Positions 1-7,719 of a DNA stretch of 64,000 nt are shown here, in pieces; within the stretch, counting starts at the first letter, position 1, and every line of letters begins with the position of its first letter. Made by a program: the position numbers and the translations under genes. The notes beneath the pieces were generated by a model. The model saw only the letters and a program-made list of their open reading frames with translations, did no database searches and was not told the origin of the DNA. Location of the stretch: positions 238,047 to 302,046 of the forward strand of contig NZ_MQUQ01000002.1 of the NCBI RefSeq assembly GCF_001953865.1, written 5' to 3'. The stretch comes from Amycolatopsis coloradensis. GTDB taxonomy: Bacteria; Actinomycetota; Actinomycetes; Mycobacteriales; Pseudonocardiaceae.

Positions 1-23
1 GCCGAGCGTGCTACTTCTGCCTG

Positions 24-58
24 GCCGGGACAACCCCCACCAGGGGGTCACTCCCGGC
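24..58. repeat. Imperfect hairpin near the left edge
   Basis: GCCGGGA at 24-30 pairs with TCCCGGC at 52-58, and an inner CCCCC/GGGGG stem closes on ACCA. It could end a gene lying off the left edge or be a degenerate intergenic palindrome. There is no T-run after it. The rest of 1-138 shows no supported gene. Confidence 0.4.
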
Positions 59-138
59 TGCGCCCGCAGATGCGTTTGGAGGCATGAAAAAAGGTCGCAG
101 ATGCGGAAGCATGGGTGAGTGTCTCCACGCGACTGCTT

Positions 139-212
139 AGCGGCCCTGTCGCGAAAGCCACTTTCGGGACGTCTGATGTCCCGAAAGTGGCTTTCGCGAC
201 GCAAGGGCCGCT
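139..212. repeat. Palindromic repeat, family A copy 1
   Basis: An outer arm AGCGGCCCT (139-147) pairs with AGGGCCGCT (204-212). It encloses an inner perfect stem beginning GTCGCGAAAGCCACTTTCGG with its complement at 178-200. The same core recurs at 6534-6588 and 25646-25702, so this is a dispersed family and not only a local terminator. It lies downstream of the minus-strand dehydratase stop and could also end its transcript. Confidence 0.8.
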
Positions 213-223
213 GAGAAGCGTCC

Positions 224-1150
224 TTATCCCTCACGGGGCCAGGGGGCGTTCGCCCCGGTGACCACGGTGGTGGCGAACTCGCCAGGCAGGTCGTGCACGG
301 TCAGCGCGGCCAGGCCGGCGGCGCCCGCGGGTTCCGGGACGACGCCGAGGATCTCCTCACCCAGTCGCATGGCCGCGCGCAGATCGTCGTCGCTGACCAG
401 CACGAAGTCGTCGACGAGCGACCGCATCCGCCGGATGGATTCCGGCTCCGGGGTCCGGATCGAGATCCCGCCGGCGAACCAGTTGGCCCGGTCGACGGTG
501 ATCGGTTCACCCGCCTGCCAACTCCGCGCCATCGCGGGTGCCGACTCGGTCCCGACGCCGACGATCCGGACGTCCGGCGAGTGCGCCTTGAGCCAGAGCG
601 CGACCCCGGCGATCAGCGCGCCGTCGCCGACCGGGAGCACCACCGTGTCGATCCCGGTCTCCCGCGCCAGTTCCAGGCCGATCGTGCCCGCGCCTTCGGA
701 GATCGCGGGCTCGCGGCCGTCGACCACGAAGACGCGATCCGGCGCTTCGGCGGCGAAGGCGGCAGCGGCGGCTTTCGCTTCGCCGTCGACCCGGCGCACG
801 CGGGCGCCCAGCGCCTCCATCCGCCGGAGTTTGACCGGGGAGATGTCGGCGGGGACGAACACCTCGGCCCGCAGGCCGCGTTTCCTGGCCGCGAAGGCGA
901 CGGCCTGCCCGAAGTTGCCGCTCGTGCCACACACCATCGTGGTGCCCGGCTCCAGCCCGGCGGCGAAGTAGTCCGCGCCGCGGCCTTTGAAGCTGCGCAA
1001 CGGATTCAGGGTCTCGACTTTCACCAGCACCCGACGGCCGAGCCGTTCGTTCAGCTGTTCGTCGCTGTACTGCGGGGAATTCAGGAAAACGGGGTCGATC
1101 ACCTTCGCCGCCTCGGCGACGTGGTCCAGCTGGAGGTCGATATCGGTCAT
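224..1150 (-). CDS. Threonine/serine dehydratase-like PLP enzyme
   Basis: A fold-type II pyridoxal-phosphate enzyme of the serine/threonine dehydratase family, expected to deaminate a hydroxy-amino acid or act on a related substrate. The PLP lysine sits in an SFKGRGA motif near residue 55. A phosphate-binding GTSGNFGQA loop follows, and VLPVGDGALIAG lies in the second half. At about 308 residues it lacks the C-terminal ACT regulatory domain of biosynthetic IlvA, so a catabolic or racemase-like role is possible. ATG at 1150 is preferred; an ATG at 1180 is in frame and would overlap the divergent regulator's longest start. It is divergent from an Lrp-family gene, which probably controls it. The exact substrate is unknown. 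Confidence 0.8.
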   Translation of the reverse strand: MTDIDLQLDHVAEAAKVIDPVFLNSPQYSDEQLNERLGRRVLVKVETLNPLRSFKGRGADYFAAGLEPGTTMVCGTSGNFGQAVAFAARKRGLRAEVFVPADISPVKLRRMEALGARVRRVDGEAKAAAAAFAAEAPDRVFVVDGREPAISEGAGTIGLELARETGIDTVVLPVGDGALIAGVALWLKAHSPDVRIVGVGTESAPAMARSWQAGEPITVDRANWFAGGISIRTPEPESIRRMRSLVDDFVLVSDDDLRAAMRLGEEILGVVPEPAGAAGLAALTVHDLPGEFATTVVTGANAPWPREG

Positions 1151-1180
1151 GACGCCCAAGCTAGGCCGGAAGTCGATCAT

Positions 1181-1216
1181 GCCGATTGTAAATTTTCCCG
1201 CCCGCGTGCAAAAATC
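1181..1216. promoter_or_regulatory. AT-rich divergent promoter/operator region
   Basis: Between the dehydratase and the Lrp gene lies an AT-rich patch, unusual for this GC-rich window, with TGTAAATTTT and CAAAAATCTT separated by a GC stretch. On the minus strand it contains TACAAT, a good -10. Lrp/AsnC regulators often bind such A/T tracts beside their own gene, so this is the likely operator. That is inference from position and composition. Confidence 0.45.
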
Positions 1217-1220
1217 TTGC

Positions 1221-1700
1221 GTGCCCCTCGACGAGATCGATCATCTGCTGCTCGACCTCGTCCAGGTCGACGCGGCCCGCCCGCTGCACGAACTGGGGGA
1301 CGCCGTCGGCCTTTCCCCGAGCGCGGTCCAACGGCGGCTGACCAGGCTGCGTGCCGCGGGCGTGATCCGCGCGCAGGTCGCCGTGCTCGATCCCGAAACA
1401 CTGGACGCCGGGATGGCGTCGGTCATCCTGATCGCGCTGACCGACGACGACGTGAAGCACCACAACGCGTTCCGCGAGCGCATGCTGGCCGAACCGCGAG
1501 TCCAGCACTGCTACAGCATCGTCGGGCAGTGGGACTACGTCGTCGTCCTGCTCACCCCGGATCTCAAGGCGAGCCGCCACCTGGCCAGGAACCTGTTCAC
1601 CGAGCACGTCAAACGGTTCGAGACCCTGCCGGCCTTCGACGTGGTCAAGTCGAGCCAAGCGATCCCGGTGCCCGGCGTCAGCCGTGGATCCGGCCGGTGA
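1221..1700 (+). CDS. Lrp/AsnC family transcriptional regulator
   Basis: A feast/famine regulator of about 159 residues. The N-terminal winged HTH reads as DEIDHLLLDLVQ, then LGLSPSAVQRRLTRL-type recognition-helix residues. The C-terminal half is the ligand-binding RAM domain (VQHCYSIVGQWDYVV). GTG at 1221 gives the usual short tail before the HTH; GTG 1206 and ATG 1179 are in-frame alternatives with no convincing ribosome site for any. It is divergent from the PLP dehydratase, a classic arrangement for amino-acid-responsive control of a degradative enzyme. Its 3' end overlaps the convergent xdhC gene by 23 bp. Confidence 0.85.
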   Translation: MPLDEIDHLLLDLVQVDAARPLHELGDAVGLSPSAVQRRLTRLRAAGVIRAQVAVLDPETLDAGMASVILIALTDDDVKHHNAFRERMLAEPRVQHCYSIVGQWDYVVVLLTPDLKASRHLARNLFTEHVKRFETLPAFDVVKSSQAIPVPGVSRGSGR

Positions 1701-2790
1701 GTTCGGCGAGCCGCGACCCCGAACCGCTCCACCGCAACGCGATGATCTCCGCCGCGATCGACACCGCCGTCTCCTCCGGGGTCCGCGCGCCGAGGTCAAG
1801 GCCGATCGGCGAGGACAGCCGTTCGAGTTCCGCCTCGGTGACCCCGGCTTCGCGCAACCGCGCGAACCGGTCGTCGTGGGTCTTTCGCGAGCCCATCGCG
1901 CCGACGTAGCCCACGTCGAGCCGCAACGCGACCTCCAGCAACGGCACGTCGAACTTCGGGTCATGGGTAAGCACGGCGATCGCGGTCCGGCCGTCGATCC
2001 GGCCCGCCTCGGCTTCGGCGGTCAGATAGCGATGCGGCCAGTCGACGACGACCTCGTGCGCGTCGGGGAACCGGCTCTTCGTCGCGAACACGGGCCGCGC
2101 GTCGCAGACCGTGACCTGGTAGCCGAGGTACGCGCCCATTTTCGCCATCGCGGCGGCGAAATCGATCGCGCCGAACACCAGCAGCCGCGCGGGCGGCTCG
2201 AAGGAGTTGACGAAGACCGTCATCCCTTCGCCGCGGCGCTGCCCGTCCGGCCCGTAGCGCAGCGTGCCGGTGCGACCGGCCACGAGCATCCCACGCGCGT
2301 CGTCGGCGACGGCGTCGTCCATCCGCGAGGAACCGAGCGAACCGGTGACCCGGTCCGGCCAGACGATCAGATGCTCGCCGACCAGCCCTTCCCGTTCGTG
2401 CTCGATCACCGTCACCACGGCGACCGGCTGTCCACTGTGGACCGATTCGACGACCTCGCCGAGTTCCGGCATCGAGTCTCGGTCGACGTGCTGGACATAG
2501 ATGTCGATGATCCCGCCGCAGGTCAGCCCGACCGCGAACGCGTCGTCGTCGGTGACGCCGTAGCGCTGCAACACGGGGGCACGGTCGGCGACCACCTGGT
2601 GCGCGAGTTCGTAGACGGCGCCCTCGACGCAGCCGCCGGAGACACTGCCGGTGACCGTGCCGTCCGGCGCGACGAGCATCGCCGCGCCGGGGCTGCGCGG
2701 CGCCGACGAGAACGTCGCCACCACCGTGCCGACCGCCACGGTCTCGCCCGCCGCCCAGCGGCGGTGCAGTTCGTCCAGTACGTCACGCAT
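1678..2790 (-). CDS. xdhC: XdhC/CoxF family molybdenum-enzyme maturation factor
   Basis: A two-domain XdhC/CoxI protein of 370 residues. The N-terminal XdhC-CoxI domain has SAPRSPGAAMLV and the family's SVSGGCVEGAVY segment near residue 50, where the cysteine is conserved. The C-terminal Rossmann-like XdhC_C domain contains LLVFGAIDFAAAM and the VGYVGAMGSRKTHDDR signature. These proteins bind and sulfurate or insert molybdenum cofactor into xanthine dehydrogenase or CO-dehydrogenase-type enzymes. The start overlaps the end of the upstream coxE-like gene by 8 bp, indicating translational coupling. No molybdenum hydroxylase subunit gene is present in the window. Confidence 0.9.
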   Translation of the reverse strand: MRDVLDELHRRWAAGETVAVGTVVATFSSAPRSPGAAMLVAPDGTVTGSVSGGCVEGAVYELAHQVVADRAPVLQRYGVTDDDAFAVGLTCGGIIDIYVQHVDRDSMPELGEVVESVHSGQPVAVVTVIEHEREGLVGEHLIVWPDRVTGSLGSSRMDDAVADDARGMLVAGRTGTLRYGPDGQRRGEGMTVFVNSFEPPARLLVFGAIDFAAAMAKMGAYLGYQVTVCDARPVFATKSRFPDAHEVVVDWPHRYLTAEAEAGRIDGRTAIAVLTHDPKFDVPLLEVALRLDVGYVGAMGSRKTHDDRFARLREAGVTEAELERLSSPIGLDLGARTPEETAVSIAAEIIALRWSGSGSRLAELTGRIHG

Positions 2791-3886
2791 CGGCGATCTC
2801 CAGAAGCAGTCGTTCCAACGTGGCCAAGCTGTGCCCGGCGAGCAGCCGATCGAGGTACGGGAGCGCGGCCACGATGCCGGACTGCACGGGAGCGTAACCC
2901 GCCCTCCCCGCGTGCGGATTCACCCAGAATACGGCGTGCGCGAGCCGGCGAAGCCTGGCGAGCTGCTCGCCGAGCAGGCCGGGGTCACCTCGTTCCCAGC
3001 CGTCGGAGAACACGGTGACCACCGAACGCCTGGCCACGCCGCGTTGTCCCCAGCGATCGAGGAACGCCCGCAGGGTCTCGCCGAGCCGGGTCCCGCCCGC
3101 GAAATCGGGGACGGCGGCGGCCGCGGCGAGCATCGCGTGCTCGGGATCGCGCAGGCGCAGCTGGCGGGACACCCGGGTGAGCCGGGTGCCCAGGGTGAAC
3201 ACCTCGACGCGGCCGGGAGCGCGCCGGGTGACGACGTGCGCGAACCGCAGCAGGGCATCGGCGTACGGGCCCATCGAGCCGGAGACGTCGATCAAGAGGA
3301 CGAGACGGCGGGGTTTCGCACCCTTCCGCCGGTACGCCAGGCGGACGGGCTCGCCGCCTCCGGCCAGCATCGCCCGGAGCGTACGAGACGGATCGAGAGT
3401 GCCCCGCCGCGCGGCGCGACGGCGCGGCGAGGACCGCAGCGGGAGGGCCGGGCGCAGCTTCGCGAGCAGTTCCCGCAGGTGGGCCCGTTCCGCGACGGTC
3501 AGTTCGGCGAGGTCGCGGTGCCGCAGGACCTCGTCCTCACTCGCCGCCACGCGGAGCCGGTCGGGTTCCGCGCCGGACTCGCCCTGGCCGGCCGCCTGTG
3601 CGAGCGCGGCGATCCTGGCGCGCTTCGGCGGCGCCTCCCTGCCTCGCCGCCGGGGGCCGGTTTCGGCCTCGGTGAACCAGCTGTCGAACGCGGTGTCGTA
3701 GTGAGGGAGGTCGTCGGGGTCGGCGCACAGCGTCAGCCGTCCTGCCCAGTACAGCTGCTCGGGGTCGGCCAGGTCGACCTCGCCGACCGCCGACAGGTAC
3801 GCCTGGACTCGGTGCGCGTCGCACGGCAAACCGGCTTCGCGCAAAGCCTCCGCGAAGCCGACGAAACCCGCCAAGGGATCGCTCAC
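2783..3886 (-). CDS. CoxE-like VWA domain protein
   Basis: A 367-residue von Willebrand factor A protein of the CoxE type. The N-terminal half is helical and charged. From about residue 195 the VWA domain carries the metal-binding MIDAS motif as LIDVSGSMGPYADAL, with a later TVFSDGWERGD segment. CoxE works with a MoxR-type AAA ATPase (CoxD) to assemble the CuMoO active site in CO dehydrogenases and is used by related molybdenum hydroxylases. The partner ATPase is at 8791-9663 on the same strand, now separated by about 4.9 kb. GTG is the start, very close to a GGAGGGG ribosome site; no better in-frame start is nearby. Confidence 0.85.
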   Translation of the reverse strand: MSDPLAGFVGFAEALREAGLPCDAHRVQAYLSAVGEVDLADPEQLYWAGRLTLCADPDDLPHYDTAFDSWFTEAETGPRRRGREAPPKRARIAALAQAAGQGESGAEPDRLRVAASEDEVLRHRDLAELTVAERAHLRELLAKLRPALPLRSSPRRRAARRGTLDPSRTLRAMLAGGGEPVRLAYRRKGAKPRRLVLLIDVSGSMGPYADALLRFAHVVTRRAPGRVEVFTLGTRLTRVSRQLRLRDPEHAMLAAAAAVPDFAGGTRLGETLRAFLDRWGQRGVARRSVVTVFSDGWERGDPGLLGEQLARLRRLAHAVFWVNPHAGRAGYAPVQSGIVAALPYLDRLLAGHSLATLERLLLEIADA

Positions 3887-3900
3887 CCCTCCATTGTGCC

Positions 3901-3964
3901 CGCGTTTCGTCCTCTAGTTGCGGTAGTTGCGCGTGCAACTACCGCAACTAGAGGACGAAACGCG
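3901..3964. repeat. Palindromic repeat, family B copy 1
   Basis: A perfect 30-bp inverted repeat with a 4-nt loop: the left arm 3901-3930 starts CGCGTTTCGTCCTCTAG and the right arm is 3935-3964. It fills the gap between coxE and the FAD monooxygenase. Near-identical copies occur at 41651-41717 and 47771-47835. It can act as a terminator for the minus-strand gene upstream. Confidence 0.9.
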
Positions 3965-3967
3965 GCG

Positions 3968-5161
3968 TCAGCGGCGGGCGAAGGCCGGGGTCTTCTCGCG
4001 GAGGGGGCCGATGCCGCCCATGACCGCGGCTAGGCCGGTGAGCAGCGGAAACCGGTCCGAAAGCCGGAGAGCCAGGGGGATGGTCCGCGCGGTGAGGGTC
4101 CCGTCGAGGGCGGGCTCGATGAGCATCTTGTGCTCCCCCAATTGCTGCATCTGGATGAGGCTGACGGCGACGTTCCGGCGGCGCTGCACCCGGCCGAGGT
4201 CCCGCGCGGTCAGCGTGCCGCGCCGTAGCGGGGCGGCGAGGATCCGCGCGGCCGCCACGGCGTCCTGCACCGCGACGTTGACGCCCATCCCACCGGCCGG
4301 TGACATCGCGTGCGCGGCGTCACCGATGCACAGCACCCGCTCGGAGTACCAATGCGGGAGCTTGGACATCCGGACCTTCAGCAGTTTGACGTCGTCCCAA
4401 TCGCGGATCGCGGCGAGTTCGCCCTCTCCCCAGCCGAACAGGCCGCCGATCCGTTCGCGGAACTTCTCGATGCCTTCGCCGCGCTGCGCCTCGTCCTGGC
4501 CTTTCCTGATCAGGTACGACGTCTGGTAATAGTCGCCGCGGTCCATCGTCATACCGGCGAGGCCGTTCGCGAAACAGCCGAACACCTCGGCTTCCTTGCC
4601 CGTGTCCTGGAGTTTGGGCACGCGGACCCACCACACGTCCATCGGCACGTCGTACTCGTGCGGCACGAGCCCCGCTTCCGCGCGCACCAGGGAATCCCGG
4701 CCGTCGCAGCCGACCACGAGCGACGCGGCCAGTTCCCGTTCCACGCCGTCGGAATCGCGGTAGCGCACCCCGCCGCCCCGGCGCAGGCCGGTGACCTCGG
4801 CGCCCATCCGCAGGGTGAACGCCGGTTCCCCGGCCGCCGCTTCGGCGAGCAGGTTCAGGAAGTCCCACTGCGGGACCATCGCGATGTACTTGTGCGGCCC
4901 GGGAATCCGGCTGAAATCGGCGGCGACGATCGTCGTACCGCCGATCTCCATCCGCATCTTCTCCAGCCGTTTCGACGGGAGTTCCGCGAACCGGTCGCCG
5001 AGGCCGAGTTCATCGAGCAGCATCAGCGTCGGGGGATGCACCGTGTCACCGCGGAAGTCGCGGAAGAAGTCCTTGTGCTTCTCGAGAACGGTGACTTCCA
5101 CCCCGGCTCGTGCCAGCAGCAGGCCGAGCACCATCCCCGCCGGACCGCCCCCCCACCACAC
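3968..5161 (-). CDS. FAD-dependent monooxygenase, 5' end frameshifted
   Basis: A PF01494-type flavoprotein hydroxylase (UbiH/PHBH-like), 397 residues as an open frame. The GGGPAGMVLG dinucleotide-binding loop lies at the extreme N-terminus. The FAD-ribose motif CIGDAAHAMSP and the following GGMGVNVAVQDA are near residue 280. The frame opens at GTG 5161 with MWW, which removes the first beta strand. An ATG at 5180 would restore MERTRCCVVGGGPAGM if the seven-G run at 5148-5154 had six Gs. So the true gene probably starts at 5180 and carries a one-base insertion or a sequencing error. The substrate is not evident; the only close neighbour is the divergent nucleoside hydrolase. Confidence 0.8.
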   Translation of the reverse strand: MWWGGGPAGMVLGLLLARAGVEVTVLEKHKDFFRDFRGDTVHPPTLMLLDELGLGDRFAELPSKRLEKMRMEIGGTTIVAADFSRIPGPHKYIAMVPQWDFLNLLAEAAAGEPAFTLRMGAEVTGLRRGGGVRYRDSDGVERELAASLVVGCDGRDSLVRAEAGLVPHEYDVPMDVWWVRVPKLQDTGKEAEVFGCFANGLAGMTMDRGDYYQTSYLIRKGQDEAQRGEGIEKFRERIGGLFGWGEGELAAIRDWDDVKLLKVRMSKLPHWYSERVLCIGDAAHAMSPAGGMGVNVAVQDAVAAARILAAPLRRGTLTARDLGRVQRRRNVAVSLIQMQQLGEHKMLIEPALDGTLTARTIPLALRLSDRFPLLTGLAAVMGGIGPLREKTPAFARR

Positions 5162-5273
5162 AACACCGTGTACGTTCCATGACCGAGTTGTAGCGCGCCC
5201 GGCGGGCCGCCGCCAGGGATTCGACGCCGAAGAGGACTTAGGTCCTGCCGGGAATTCTCGCTACGGTGACGCC

Positions 5274-6308
5274 ATGTTCTCGTCCCGTGCCGTGCTCGCC
5301 GCCCTCCTCGCCTGCGCCCTCGGCGCGGCCGCCGTCCCGGCCGCCTCCGCTGCCCAGCCGTCCTCACCGGTCCCGGTCGTGTTCGACGGCGACTCCGATT
5401 TCGCGGACATCGCGACACTCGCGTACCTGTGCCAGGCCCACAAACAGCGCCGCATCGACCTGCGCGCGGTCACCGTCACCAACAACGGCGCCGGAATCCC
5501 CGGGCGCGCGCTGACCCACGTGCGGACGGCGCTCGGGAAATGCGGGCTCTCCGGTGTTCCGGTCGCCGACGGCTCCGACACCGGTGCGAACCCGATGCCC
5601 GCCGACAGCCGCGCCTGGACCGAGAGCATCCTCAACGGCGCACTCGGTGACGCGGGGGTTCCGGACCGCCCGTCACGGATCCGGGCGTCGACACTGCTCG
5701 CCGCGACGGTGCTCAAGTCGGCGAAACCGGTCGTCGTGATCGCGACCGGCCCGCTCACGAACGTCGCGAAGGCGATGAACGTTCCCGGTGTGGCGCAACG
5801 GATTTCGCGGCTTTCGGTGATGGGTGGCGCCTTCGACGTCCCTGGCAACGTGTTCGGCCCGGACGCGGAGAAGTTCGACGGCACCCAAGAAGTCAACATG
5901 TGGCTCGATCCCGCCTCGGCCGACAAGGTCTTCGCCGGACTCCGCCGGGTCGACATCGTCCCGCTGGACGCCACGAACGACGTCCCCATCACACCGTCCT
6001 ATGTGGAGCGCCTGGGCCGCGAAGGCCGGACCGCGGAAGCGAAACTGGTGCACTCCATCGTCACGCAGCCCGATCTCACGCCGTACGTCCATGACGGGAC
6101 GGCGTTCTGGTGGGACACGCTCGCCTCGTCCGAGGTGTTCGACGCCGTGAGCCCGGTGAAGCTGCGGCAGACGAAGGTCGACGTCCGGCAGAACGGCGCC
6201 GCGGCAGGCCGCACTTACGTGACACCGAAGGGAACTTCGCAGAACGTCGGCTACGACGCCGATCCCGCGACGTACGAGAACGGCTTTCTGAAGATGCTGA
6301 ACGGCTAG
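5274..6308 (+). CDS. Secreted nucleoside hydrolase-like protein
   Basis: An inosine-uridine nucleoside hydrolase-fold protein of 344 residues with a Sec signal peptide: basic start, hydrophobic core, and probable cleavage after AASA near residue 28. It should act outside the membrane, releasing base from ribonucleosides. The N-terminal aspartate cluster reads DGDSDFADIATLAYL where active relatives have DxDxxxDD, so one of the paired Asp residues is Ala. The C-terminal catalytic His-Asp region reads FWWDTLA, apparently lacking the His. VVIATGPLTNVAKAM and the VMGGAF segment are intact. ATG 5274 is chosen because the signal peptide starts there. It may be weakly active or a binding protein. Confidence 0.8.
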   Translation: MFSSRAVLAALLACALGAAAVPAASAAQPSSPVPVVFDGDSDFADIATLAYLCQAHKQRRIDLRAVTVTNNGAGIPGRALTHVRTALGKCGLSGVPVADGSDTGANPMPADSRAWTESILNGALGDAGVPDRPSRIRASTLLAATVLKSAKPVVVIATGPLTNVAKAMNVPGVAQRISRLSVMGGAFDVPGNVFGPDAEKFDGTQEVNMWLDPASADKVFAGLRRVDIVPLDATNDVPITPSYVERLGREGRTAEAKLVHSIVTQPDLTPYVHDGTAFWWDTLASSEVFDAVSPVKLRQTKVDVRQNGAAAGRTYVTPKGTSQNVGYDADPATYENGFLKMLNG

Positions 6309-6435
6309 GGCGTGAAGCTGTGGCGCCTGGAGCTCCGGTGTCACCGAGTGCGAACGTGGCGTGTTCGAGCGAGTACCGGTCGCGGTCCCGCTACCGCGTG
6401 AAGGCCTCCTTCCCCACCCTCAAGGTCAATGCCTG

Positions 6436-6533
6436 GAACTTAAGGTGGCCATCGCGTGGTGAAAGGAAGAACGCGGCGGCCGGATCTTCGTCGACTACAA
6501 CCAGGCCGCGCGCGACCGCACCGCGGCCGAGCA
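6436..6533 (+). pseudogene. Fragment of a LigD-type polymerase/primase domain
   Basis: In one frame the bases encode ELKVAIAW, a TGA stop at 6460-6462, then KEERGGRIFVDYNQAARDRT. The KEERG...FVDYNQ.ARDRT block is characteristic of the polymerase domain of bacterial NHEJ ligase LigD, where the stop position is normally a second tryptophan (TGG). The fragment runs directly into a family A palindrome at 6534. It is too short to function and has no start codon, so it is a decayed remnant in an intergenic graveyard. The family assignment is from memory of the motif; an alignment would settle it. Confidence 0.6.
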
Positions 6534-6588
6534 TGTCGCGAAAGCCACTTTCGGGACATCAGACGTCTCGAAAGTGGCTTTCGCGACA
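6534..6588. repeat. Palindromic repeat, family A copy 2
   Basis: TGTCGCGAAAGCCACTTTCG and its complement form a near-perfect stem of about 24 bp, with a loop around ATCAGACG. The core is shared with 139-212 and 25646-25702. It abuts the LigD remnant, as if the palindrome had inserted into or replaced part of it. Confidence 0.85.
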
Positions 6589-6652
6589 CAGCCACCCGCC
6601 AGTCGTGAGAAGACCCAGACGCATTCAGAATTCAGCAGTTACCCGCCTCGGT

Positions 6653-6711
6653 GATGCCCCGAATGAGGCATTGGAGGCGGTGAGCGCCCCGAATGAGGCA
6701 TTGGGGGCATC
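6653..6711. repeat. Tandem 18-bp repeat inside an inverted repeat
   Basis: CCCCGAATGAGGCATTGG occurs at 6657-6674 and again at 6687-6704, 30 bp apart. GATGCCCC at 6653-6660 pairs with GGGGCATC at 6704-6711, enclosing both. Each unit itself contains the small palindrome AATGAGGCATT. No coding role is visible. Confidence 0.7.
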
Positions 6712-6774
6712 AGCCCCGAACTGCGGACGACAGCTAAGCCCGCCTGACGCGGCCCACACGTCGGCTGAGGTCAG

Positions 6775-6837
6775 TCAAGTACGTGATGGCGCCCTTCCTT
6801 GCGTCTAGCGCAAGGAAGGGGGCCATCACGTACTTGA
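6775..6837. repeat. Palindromic repeat, family C copy 1
   Basis: TCAAGTACGTGATGGCGCCC and the following CTTCCTTGCG pair with CGCAAGGAAGG and its continuation around a TCTA loop, with one mismatch. A related hairpin is at 58297-58351, sharing the GCAAGGAAGGGGGCC core. It lies downstream of the nucleoside hydrolase. Confidence 0.85.
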
Positions 6838-7015
6838 GGATACGGTCAAAATAGACGCAAGCGAACATTTCTCCTTGAAGAGCATCCTCTGTGGACAGTC
6901 TGAGGAGCTACCCCAGAGTCGCCTAAGTTCTCGGCATTGACCGTCAAGGCAGGTAAGAAGCCTTCCCAGACTTGACTGACGTGGAAGGCCGTCCCTGTCA
7001 CGACCGGTTTCGGAG
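6838..7015. other. Non-coding stretch with a degenerate inverted repeat
   Basis: No gene is supported here. The start is AT-richer than its surroundings. GCCTAAGTTCTCGGCATTGACC at 6921-6942 matches, in inverse orientation, 6424-6445 at 18 of 22 positions, so the two sites flank the palindrome cluster. Two short minus-strand open frames of about 70 codons have no recognisable features. Confidence 0.4.
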
Positions 7016-7060
7016 GGGGTGTGTGGAAAAAGGGACACTCAACCTGGATCCACACACCCC
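7016..7060. terminator. Hairpin with 12-bp perfect arms
   Basis: GGGGTGTGTGGA (7016-7027) pairs perfectly with TCCACACACCCC (7049-7060) across a 21-nt loop that includes a short A run. It stands just beyond the 3' end of the minus-strand TetR gene and downstream of the plus-strand nucleoside hydrolase. A bidirectional terminator is the simplest reading. Confidence 0.5.
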
Positions 7061-7095
7061 TCACTCGACGCCACCGTTGCCTTAGCCCTTGACAA

Positions 7096-7686
7096 CTAGG
7101 GCGTGAAGCGGAGTCCGGCGATGAGGACGCCGACCATCCGGCGGGCGTCGTAGCGGGGATCGCTGTCGGCCCCGATGCAGAGGTTCCCGACGCCGCGCAT
7201 GACCTCGATCGCCTGGAGATCCGCGCGGATCTCGCCGGATTCGGCCGCGGCGTCGAGCAGCGTGGCGCACACGGGCAGGAGCCGGTCGAGGAAGTAGGCG
7301 TGCAACGTCTCGAAACCGGTGTTGTCCGCCTGGAAAGCGGCGGCGAGACCGTGTTTGGTGACCAGGAAATCGACGAAGAGGTCGATCCAGCGCCGCAACG
7401 CCTCGTATGGGGAATCGCTTGACGCCAGTAGTTCCGGTCCGGCCTCGGCGCAGGCGTCGACCTGGTGCCGGTAGACGGCGATGATCAGGTCGGCCCTGGT
7501 CGGGAAGTGCCGGTAGATCGTGCCCATCCCGACACCCGCCTTGGCCGCGATGTCGCGGACCGGCGCCTCGACCCCCGAGGTGACGAAGACGGCGGCCGCC
7601 GCGTCGAGCAGGGTCTTCTCGTTGCGCCGGGCGTCCGCGCGTTTGGACCTGGCGCCTTCTTCACTCACCACGCGCATCCTCACCAT
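7096..7686 (-). CDS. TetR/AcrR family repressor
   Basis: A helical regulator of about 196 residues. The HTH has VFVTSGVEAPVRDIAAKAGVG-type spacing followed by MGTIYRHFPTRADLI, the TetR recognition-helix signature. The C-terminal ligand domain is unremarkable. ATG 7686 is taken as start; a TTG 9 bp upstream would reach into the operator. It is divergent from an aldo/keto reductase, and the shared 80-bp promoter carries two near-identical palindromes, so it very probably represses both genes. The inducer is unknown. Confidence 0.85.
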   Translation of the reverse strand: MVRMRVVSEEGARSKRADARRNEKTLLDAAAAVFVTSGVEAPVRDIAAKAGVGMGTIYRHFPTRADLIIAVYRHQVDACAEAGPELLASSDSPYEALRRWIDLFVDFLVTKHGLAAAFQADNTGFETLHAYFLDRLLPVCATLLDAAAESGEIRADLQAIEVMRGVGNLCIGADSDPRYDARRMVGVLIAGLRFTP

Positions 7687-7696
7687 GGTTGCCAAA

Positions 7697-7711
7697 CGGA
7701 ACAGTGTTCCG
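7697..7711. promoter_or_regulatory. TetR operator, site 1
   Basis: CGGAACAGTGTTCCG is an almost perfect palindrome with only the central base pairs asymmetric. It ends 11 bp before the TetR start codon on the minus strand. Its partner is centred 24 bp away at 7720-7736. Confidence 0.7.
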
Positions 7712-7719
7712 TATTGTTA

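Noticed and set aside
24..58. Left-edge hairpin as part of a tRNA or tmRNA
   Set aside because: No cloverleaf, T-loop or CCA-like context can be formed around it.
6826..7064. Two overlapping 70-codon minus-strand frames
   Set aside because: No ribosome site, no recognisable family, and they run through hairpins and a degenerate repeat.
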